From: a virus
Reading direction: 5' to 3' (one strand)
Virus record (IMG/VR): IMGVR_UViG_3300021343_000009
Coordinates: 1 to 34,641 of that record
Length of the DNA stretch: 34,641 nucleotides
Position 1 is the stretch's first letter; every line of letters starts with the position of its first letter. This document shows, in pieces, positions 29,119 through 34,641 of the stretch. The position numbers were made by a program, and so were the translations under genes. The notes beneath the pieces are model-generated. The model made no database searches, had not been told where the DNA came from, and worked only from the letters and a program-made list of their open reading frames with translations.

Positions 29119-30612
29119 ATGGGCAGCCTCGTCCGCCGCATCGAAGGCCTGAGCCAGGCCGGCTACGGCGTCAACATGCTGGAGGTCCCCGCTCCGAAGC
29201 GGGTGGCCGGCGGCGCCTCGAACGTGGTGGGTATGGTCGCCGACCTCCCCTGGGGGCCGGTCAACAGCGTCCAGACCGTTGGCAGTTTCGGCGAGTTCTT
29301 CGACACCTTCTACCCGGACGGCTTCGGGGCCTCGAAGGACTTCACGACCTACCCGGCCATCCTGGCGCTGCTGAACAAGCCCTGGCCTGCGGGCGGCCTG
29401 AAGGTGTGCCGAATCGCCGCGACTTCGCAGGCCAGCGCAGGCTCGGGCGCCATCACGGCTGGCACTGGCTCCTTCACCATCACCGCGAAGTACCCGGGCG
29501 CGCTGGGCAACAGCATCACCTACCACTGGGAGGCTGCGACCGGCGGCGACGCTGCCAAGCGCAACCTCACCATTGCGGTGGGCACCGGGTACTCGGAGAC
29601 CTACGAAGACCTCGCGACCACCGACGTCGCGGCCATCTCCGACCCCTACGTCGAAATCACCGAGTCCAGTCCGAGCGCGATGCCGGCCACCGGCAGTGCC
29701 ACCGCGCTGACGAGCGGCTCCGACGGCACCGCGGTCGCCGCCGACTACACCGGCAGCATCAGCAGCTCGGTCGGGATCCGGCAGTTCTACGGCGAGGGCG
29801 TGAAGTGCGACGTGCTGTTCTGCGCGGAGGTCCCCGAAGCCCTCAAGGCCGGGGTGAACACCGGCGTGAAGGGGTGGGTGGACGACACCGACAAGGGCAT
29901 CGCCTCCCTCTGCACCACCGACGGCCAGGCCACGGCTGACGCCATCACGGACGTCGCCAGCTACCGCGCGGACCGGCTCCACTACCCGTGGCCGATGGTG
30001 AAGACGGCCAACTTCTTCGCCGACACGGTGGCCGACATCGAGGTGGATGGGAACGCTTTCGCCGCCTTCGCCTGGGCTGCGGTGGACCCTTGGGTGTCCG
30101 CCGGCGGGGCTCCCGGCGCCCCCTACCTCAAGGGCATCACCGGCCTGGAAGACGAGTCCGCCAGCCGCTCGACGATGGACAGCCTCAACGCCGCAGGCAT
30201 CGCCCCGTGGATGATGTCCAGCGACCTCGGCGGGGCCATCATCCGCAAGGGCGTGTCCACGGCACTCACTGGCCACACCAAGCTCCGTTCCCGCCGGCTG
30301 GTCGACTACCTCCAGCAGGCTTTCGCCCGCTTCGCGGTGAACTACACGGAGACCCAGCTCGACATCGACCTGGCAGCCGAAGCCCTAGGGCCGAACACCG
30401 GCGGCTTCGTCGCTGCCATCTCTGCGTGGCTGCTTGGAGAGAAGGAGCTCGGGCACGGCATCAAGTCGTTCGCCATCGACCCCTTCTCGGGCAACACCGA
30501 GGCGAGCCTGGACACGAACCAGTGGGTCGTCCTTGTGGCGGTCGAGATCTACGGCACCGCCGACACCATCGTCTTCAAGATGCAGGCCGGCACCACGGTC
30601 GTCACGGCCTGA
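29119..30612 (+). CDS. Tail sheath protein
   Basis: A 497-residue contractile sheath subunit, which identifies the virion as a myovirus. The C-terminal part has the conserved sheath pattern: SVGIRQFYGEGVKCDVLFCA, FAAFAWAAVDPWVSAGGAPG, IRKGVSTALTGHTKLRSRRL, and VDYLQQAFARFAVNYTETQL. The ATG follows GAGGAGCATCT. It is followed by the tube gene, the usual order. Contraction would drive the tube through the host envelope. Confidence 0.92.
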   Translation: MGSLVRRIEGLSQAGYGVNMLEVPAPKRVAGGASNVVGMVADLPWGPVNSVQTVGSFGEFFDTFYPDGFGASKDFTTYPAILALLNKPWPAGGLKVCRIAATSQASAGSGAITAGTGSFTITAKYPGALGNSITYHWEAATGGDAAKRNLTIAVGTGYSETYEDLATTDVAAISDPYVEITESSPSAMPATGSATALTSGSDGTAVAADYTGSISSSVGIRQFYGEGVKCDVLFCAEVPEALKAGVNTGVKGWVDDTDKGIASLCTTDGQATADAITDVASYRADRLHYPWPMVKTANFFADTVADIEVDGNAFAAFAWAAVDPWVSAGGAPGAPYLKGITGLEDESASRSTMDSLNAAGIAPWMMSSDLGGAIIRKGVSTALTGHTKLRSRRLVDYLQQAFARFAVNYTETQLDIDLAAEALGPNTGGFVAAISAWLLGEKELGHGIKSFAIDPFSGNTEASLDTNQWVVLVAVEIYGTADTIVFKMQAGTTVVTA

Positions 30613-30641
30613 GCCGGCCCGCCTCTGACCACTTCGACCTC

Positions 30642-30653
30642 GGGGCGCGCCCC
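30642..30653 (+). repeat. Perfect 12-base palindrome
   Basis: GGGGCGCGCCCC in the 55-base gap between the sheath and tube genes. With no loop and no T-run it is not a terminator. It may be chance in GC-rich DNA or a mild RNA structure. Confidence 0.5.
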
Positions 30654-30667
30654 CGCACGGAGACCCC

Positions 30668-31099
30668 ATGTCCGACACCGGCCTCGCCAACGAAGGCAAG
30701 GACGTCAGCGTCAAGGTGCTGTACGACGGCGCCCTCGTTGGCCTCTACGAGACCGTCCGCTACCGCCAGCGCGCGGTCATCACCAAGCTCGTCTCCAAGC
30801 CTCTGGGCACGGTGGACCGCAACATCGATACCATTCCCGAGGGGCACGAGCTGGAGGTCGAAATCGACGAGGCCACGCCCGGCGCCCAGGAACTGGCGGA
30901 CGTCCTCGACGCTGCCGCCACCGCCCGCGTGCCGGGCGAGCTGAGCCTCATCGAGACCACCCGCTACCGCAACGGCAGCGTGAAGAGCTACCTCTACCGG
31001 GCGCTGAAGAAGACGGCGTTCGAGCGGGGTGTGCAGCGTGGCGAGAAGACCACGATCCGCATGACCCTCGAGACCGGCAAGGCCCGCGCCGCCGTCTGA
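30668..31099 (+). CDS. Tail tube protein
   Basis: A 143-residue protein following the sheath. Its beta-rich pattern (DVSVKVLYDGALVGLYETVR, GHELEVEIDEATPGAQELAD, ELSLIETTRYRNGSVKSYLY) and length are those of a stacked ring-forming tube subunit. The contiguous order sheath, tube, chaperone and tape measure supports this. The ATG follows GGAGACCCC. Confidence 0.85.
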   Translation: MSDTGLANEGKDVSVKVLYDGALVGLYETVRYRQRAVITKLVSKPLGTVDRNIDTIPEGHELEVEIDEATPGAQELADVLDAAATARVPGELSLIETTRYRNGSVKSYLYRALKKTAFERGVQRGEKTTIRMTLETGKARAAV

Positions 31100-31146
31100 G
31101 GCCCCTGGGCCCTCGGGCCCGCCCACACCCGGACTGGAGAGCCCCC

Positions 31147-31803
31147 ATGTCCACCGCTCCCCGTGCTGCCGTTGAGGTCTCCCTCCGCGGTGGCCCGACC
31201 GTCGTCCTCGCCGACCTCACCGCCACCGAAGTGGCCACTGCCGCCGGTGCTGCCGGCCGCAACTCCAAGGTCGCCGAAGTCGTCGCCATGGACATCGCCG
31301 CCGAGGGCGTGCGCATGTCGCTGCGCAAGGTCGATGGCGCTGACGTCAGCTACATCGACGTCGCTGGCGACCTGTTCAAGGAGCGTGTCCCCCGCACGCG
31401 GCACCGACTCCAGCTCTCGCGGGTCTGGGGTGACCGGCACGCTCCCACCGAGGCGCAGGCCGAGGCCTTCAAGGCCACCATCGAAGTCGAGGACGGGCCC
31501 GCTGGCGAGATCTGGCGAGCGACGCTTCCCGATGGCCGCAAGGTGGCCATGACCGAGCCCTCGGACCTGACCGTCCGCGAGGTCATGGAGGCCACTGCCC
31601 GCGGCAAGAACGAGATGGCTGGAGCCATCGCCGCCGGCCGCGCCCACGTCTTCGAGGTGGGTGGCCAGGCCGTCCAGCCCGACTCCCTCAAGGGCAAGGC
31701 GTGGGACCAGCACTTCTCCGCCGTGGACACCGTCCTCGTCGGGCTGCTGTTCGGCGAAGCCACCGGGCTCAACGAGGCACCTGCGGTGGGAAACCTGCCG
31801 TAG
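31147..31803 (+). CDS. Tail assembly chaperone, short form
   Basis: A 218-residue protein between the tube and tape measure genes, the place of tail assembly chaperones. The N-terminus is beta-rich and Ala/Val-rich, and the C-terminal half is helical (DLTVREVMEATARGKNEMAG). Near the 3' end lies GGGAAAC in the phase required for a -1 frameshift, so most ribosomes stop at 31801-31803 and some continue into 31794-31952. The short and long forms would guide tape measure and tube assembly. Confidence 0.85.
   Translation: MSTAPRAAVEVSLRGGPTVVLADLTATEVATAAGAAGRNSKVAEVVAMDIAAEGVRMSLRKVDGADVSYIDVAGDLFKERVPRTRHRLQLSRVWGDRHAPTEAQAEAFKATIEVEDGPAGEIWRATLPDGRKVAMTEPSDLTVREVMEATARGKNEMAGAIAAGRAHVFEVGGQAVQPDSLKGKAWDQHFSAVDTVLVGLLFGEATGLNEAPAVGNLP
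31788..31794 (+). promoter_or_regulatory. Programmed -1 frameshift slippery site
   Basis: GGGAAAC, read as G GGA AAC in the zero frame, fits the X XXY YYZ rule. It lies three codons before the stop of the short form. The following G/C-rich sequence can form stems (for example GCCGT with ACGGC, and GGG..CC with GG..CCC), a common stimulator. Confidence 0.8.
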
Positions 31804-31952
31804 ACGCCTGGTGGGACCGGGTCGCCGTGGTGGCCCGCTACGGCCGCCAGTCCGTCAACGAGGTCCTTGACTGGCCCCAGAGCCGGTTCCGGGCCTTCCA
31901 CGCTGCCATCGTGCGGCTCATCGAGCGCGAGAACGAGCCCGCGCCTGGGTAG
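31794..31952 (+). CDS. Tail assembly chaperone, frameshift extension
   Basis: In the -1 frame after GGGAAAC, this adds 52 residues (PAVDAWWDRVAVVARYGRQS, VNEVLDWPQSRFRAFHAAIV, ending in ERENEPAPG). The fused product would be about 268 residues. The extension has no ribosome site of its own and lies between two tail genes, so translation through frameshifting is much more likely than independent initiation. The short and long pair parallels lambda G and G-T. Confidence 0.78.
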   Translation, partial: PAVDAWWDRVAVVARYGRQSVNEVLDWPQSRFRAFHAAIVRLIERENEPAPG

Positions 31953-31955
31953 ACG

Positions 31956-33764
31956 ATGTCCGACGACTACGTCATCAGCGCCCGCATCGTGGCTCGCGAC
32001 GCCTCGGACGCGGGGGCCACCTCCGCCGAGCGGCGCCTTGACCGCGTGGAGCGCCGCGGGCTCTCCGTCGGCCGCACCCTCCAGGGGGTCTTCGCCGGGC
32101 TGGCCGGCGCCGCCGGTGTCGGCCGCCTTGCCCAGGGCATCGTGGGCCTGCATTCGACGATGCAGGAAGCCGAGGCCGGCATGGCCACCCTCCTGGCAGC
32201 GAACCAGGGTGTGGGCATCAACCAGGCCCTCGGAACCGCGCGCGGCCTTGTGCAGGGCCTCACCGCCGACGCGGCCTCCGGTGCCGGCGAGCTCGGCAAC
32301 TACATGCAGGGGCTGCAGAGCATGCTCGGACCGGGCCTTGGGCTGGGTGCGACCATCGAGCAGCTCCGTGAGCTGAACCGCAACGCTCTGGGCGCTGGGT
32401 TCGCCCTCCGTGGTCAGGAGGGGCTCTCCCTGGCTCCGATGGACGTAGCCCAGGCCCTCAGCGGGCAGGTGGGCGAACGTACCACCCCCATCGTGAACCA
32501 GGCCCTTCGCGCATCTGGCCAGACGCTGGAGTCCTTCCGGGCACTGGCTCCGGAGCGGCGGGTCGAGGCGCTCAACCGGGCGTTCCAGTCCTTCGCCCCC
32601 GGCGTGGAGCTGATGGGTCGGTCGTGGAGTGCGCAGATGTCGACGCTGTTCGACCAGTCGCGCTCCCTGGCCCGTCTCGTCACCCGCCCGCTCTTTGACC
32701 GCTGGAGCGAGCAGCTCGAAGCAGCGAACGGCTTCCTCCGCGACAACCGCGACGGCCTCGAAGCCATCGCAACCCGCTGGGGGCCACGCCTTGTGTCGAT
32801 GTGGGACACCCTCATCGAGCGGGCAGGGACCTACGCCCAGATCACTGCTGCAGCCGGAGCGGTCCACTTGCTGGGTGGAGCTTCTGGAGTGGGCGCCATT
32901 GGCCAGCGACTGGCTGGTGGAGCGACACGCGTTGTTTCCACCGCGGGTGCTGCGGCAGGCGCAGGAGGTGGTATCGCCGGGCTCTTCACTGCTGCGCGTG
33001 CTGGCCTGACCCCGCTGGTGCAGGCTGCGGGTCGGCTCGCTGGTCCGCTGGCCCTCGTCACCCTGCTCGTGACCGGCGTGACCGGTGCCTTCCAGGAGTA
33101 CACCGGGGTCGCGCAGTTCGTGATGGACCAGGGTGCGGGTCTCTGGGAGTCGCTCGTGCAGCTCGGTGAGTCTTTTGCCTCACTGAGCGGCGAGGGCAGC
33201 GCCCTCAACATCGTGGGAGCCGGGCTGCTCGGCACTGTCGGGGCGCTCGCATGGGGCTTGGCACGCATCGTCGACGTTGCCTCATTGGCAGTCCTGGCCG
33301 TCGGGGCTCTGGTACGAGCCGTGGGCCACATGGTCAGGTTCATTGGCCGCGCTGCAGGCGCATTGTTCTCGGACGAGACGGTCGCCAATGTGCTGGCCGA
33401 GGAAGGGCAGGGCCTCCGCAACGCGTTCGCGGACATGGTCGACGGCATGGGACGCGTGACCGGGCTTGGGCCGTCTGAAGACTTCGGTTTCGGAGGCATG
33501 GGACCCCTGGTGGGCTCGGATGAGACCAGCCCTTTCGGGAACGGGCCGCTCCAGCACCCAGACGGGATGCCAGGAATCACCTCCCCATTGCCGAAGGAAG
33601 AGGGCTCCAAGGCCCCACAGAACCACTTCCACGGCCCGATGACCGTCACCATCAAGGCCGAGACGATGGAGGACCCCGCCCGCGTGGCAACCGTCCTCGA
33701 GACCGTAGTCTCGCAGCTCGTGACCAGTCGACGAGCTGCTCGCCGACCACTTCCCACCGTGTAG
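31956..33764 (+). CDS. Tape measure protein
   Basis: A 602-residue tail-length protein. It is helical and Ala/Gly-rich, with coiled-coil N-terminal parts (RRLDRVERRGLSVGRTLQGV), a long middle and hydrophobic segments (about 330-375 and 395-465) that may insert in the host membrane during DNA entry. The C-terminus is a HFHGPMTVTIKAETMEDPAR strand pair common in such proteins. The ATG at 31956 starts 4 bases after the chaperone extension stops. It is fairly short, so the tail should be short to medium in length. Confidence 0.88.
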   Translation: MSDDYVISARIVARDASDAGATSAERRLDRVERRGLSVGRTLQGVFAGLAGAAGVGRLAQGIVGLHSTMQEAEAGMATLLAANQGVGINQALGTARGLVQGLTADAASGAGELGNYMQGLQSMLGPGLGLGATIEQLRELNRNALGAGFALRGQEGLSLAPMDVAQALSGQVGERTTPIVNQALRASGQTLESFRALAPERRVEALNRAFQSFAPGVELMGRSWSAQMSTLFDQSRSLARLVTRPLFDRWSEQLEAANGFLRDNRDGLEAIATRWGPRLVSMWDTLIERAGTYAQITAAAGAVHLLGGASGVGAIGQRLAGGATRVVSTAGAAAGAGGGIAGLFTAARAGLTPLVQAAGRLAGPLALVTLLVTGVTGAFQEYTGVAQFVMDQGAGLWESLVQLGESFASLSGEGSALNIVGAGLLGTVGALAWGLARIVDVASLAVLAVGALVRAVGHMVRFIGRAAGALFSDETVANVLAEEGQGLRNAFADMVDGMGRVTGLGPSEDFGFGGMGPLVGSDETSPFGNGPLQHPDGMPGITSPLPKEEGSKAPQNHFHGPMTVTIKAETMEDPARVATVLETVVSQLVTSRRAARRPLPTV

Positions 33765-33773
33765 GCCACCACC

Positions 33774-34379
33774 ATGGCGCTCGACAGTGTCCGGGCCCTG
33801 GCGGCCATCGACGAGCAGGCTGCCGCCTCTCCCGTCACCCTCGGCCAGCCGATGGTCCTCCGCGACCTCGTCACCGGCCGTTCGGTGGTGCTGGAGGGCG
33901 ACGCTCTGCCCGAGCGTGGCCTTCGTGGTGGAGTCCGCCTCCGGGCCAACATCACCCGCTACCCGGGGTCCTCGAAGGGCTCCACGCAGGTCATGGGTAC
34001 CGAAGACGACGACCTGGAGATGGGAGGGTGGTGGCGAGACACGCTCCTGCACACCGCTGGTGGTGCCCGGTCCTTCGTGGCCGCCTTCGACGCGCTCCTC
34101 CGGGGGCAGAACCTCGTCGAGCTGACCTGGGGCGACGCTGTGGTGGTCCGCGGCTTCGTCCGTGAGTTCACCCCCGAGTGGGACACCGAGGCCGATGTGC
34201 GGTGGCGGGCCCGCTTCATGGTGGTCGACTCCGAGGCTGACCAGGTCGTCTCCCGGCCCACCCCTGAGACGCCAACCGCAGCCACCATGTCCACCGTGCT
34301 GGAGTTCCTCCGCGGGGCCCAGGACGAGATTGCGGCGGCGGTGGCAGTCTCCAACGCGGCCCAGGCGGTGCTCGCATGA
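33774..34379 (+). CDS. Probable baseplate or tail-hub protein
   Basis: A 201-residue protein after the tape measure gene. The middle is beta-rich (VVLEGDALPERGLRGGVRLR, NLVELTWGDAVVVRGFVREF, WDTEADVRWRARFMVVDSEA), a pattern shared by hub and DNA-circulation-type baseplate proteins. An alanine-rich helix closes it. The order is as expected for the start of the baseplate genes. The exact family is not established. Confidence 0.55.
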   Translation: MALDSVRALAAIDEQAAASPVTLGQPMVLRDLVTGRSVVLEGDALPERGLRGGVRLRANITRYPGSSKGSTQVMGTEDDDLEMGGWWRDTLLHTAGGARSFVAAFDALLRGQNLVELTWGDAVVVRGFVREFTPEWDTEADVRWRARFMVVDSEADQVVSRPTPETPTAATMSTVLEFLRGAQDEIAAAVAVSNAAQAVLA

Positions 34380-34641
34380 CGACCACCGTCCACACGATCA
34401 ACGACGACGCCACGGGGCTCGGTGAGAAGCTCGGGGAGCTGGTTGACCGGCTCGCTGACGCGCTTCGCGAAGGCACCCACACCGCTCAGGACGTCCGGCA
34501 CATCCGGGCCACGCTCGCCGGTGTGATGTCCGACCGGACCGACCTCCGGGCCACGCTCGATGGCCTCGACGTCGACGACCTCATCATCGGGACCGACGCG
34601 GCAGACACCATCCGGCTGTGGGGCTGGGTGGCTGCGCTTCG
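34376..34641 (+). CDS. Baseplate-region gene, cut by window edge
   Basis: The first 88 residues are visible. The ATG overlaps the preceding stop (ATGA). The sequence is helical and charged with a regular hydrophobic pattern (GLGEKLGELVDRLADALREG, HIRATLAGVMSDRTDLRATL, DLIIGTDAADTIRLWGWVAA). No motif is recognised. Its place after a baseplate-like gene suggests a further tail protein. Confidence 0.5.
   Translation, partial: MTTTVHTINDDATGLGEKLGELVDRLADALREGTHTAQDVRHIRATLAGVMSDRTDLRATLDGLDVDDLIIGTDAADTIRLWGWVAAL

Noticed and set aside
28723-30276. 517-codon leftward open frame
   Set aside because: It is opposite the tail terminator-like and sheath genes, with no independent start signal.
31101-31120. 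GGGCCC-TC-GGGCCC hairpin as a terminator after the tail tube gene
   Set aside because: The two-base loop is too tight, no T-run follows and the next tail gene must be co-transcribed.
1-34641. tRNA, rRNA, CRISPR array or insertion sequence
   Set aside because: No cloverleaf-like run, regular repeat-spacer pattern or transposase motif was noticed; a covariance-model scan was not possible.

Overview
The window is most of the genome of a temperate, tailed phage or prophage with a contractile tail (myovirus type). The DNA is visibly GC-rich, with strong Shine-Dalgarno sites, many GTG starts and almost no gaps between genes, so the host is a high-GC bacterium. Nothing in the sequence names the host more closely. 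No host genes, tRNAs, rRNAs, CRISPR arrays or insertion sequences are seen. Both ends are cut: the integrase at the left and a baseplate-region gene at the right.

Layout. (1) Positions 1-8402, leftward: an early-left operon. In transcription order it encodes a coiled-coil protein, an unknown protein, a YqaJ-type exonuclease, a RecT annealing protein, a small membrane protein, a run of short unknown genes (two with cysteine clusters, one ASCH-like), DNA-binding proteins with winged-helix or excisionase-like folds, and a tyrosine integrase. (2) Positions 8403-9036: a lambda-like switch, with a leftward helix-turn-helix repressor and a rightward Cro-like gene. A 16-bp operator-like motif occurs twice at the left promoter and once at the right promoter. 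(3) Positions 9037-19405, rightward: an early-right operon with small unknown genes, an adenine methyltransferase, a RuvC-like nuclease, an HNH protein, a probable replication initiator and helicase loader, small membrane proteins, a metallophosphoesterase and a probable late regulator. Two genes, at 9645-10124 and 11110-11634, face against this operon and look like morons. (4) Positions 19406-34641, rightward: the late operon, starting with a probable promoter. Gene order is small and large terminase, portal, MuF-like protein, scaffold, major capsid protein, connector genes, tail sheath, tail tube, tail chaperone with a -1 frameshift site, tape measure and baseplate genes. Lysis genes are not recognised and probably lie beyond the right edge.

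How it works together. The repressor and Cro-like protein share nearly the same recognition-helix stretch and probably compete for the three operators. When repression is lifted, the left operon supplies recombination (exonuclease plus RecT) and integration or excision functions, and the right operon supplies replication. The last gene before the late promoter probably turns on packaging, head and tail genes. Repeated stop-start junctions, in which the upstream gene's last codons form the next gene's ribosome site, hold both early operons together.
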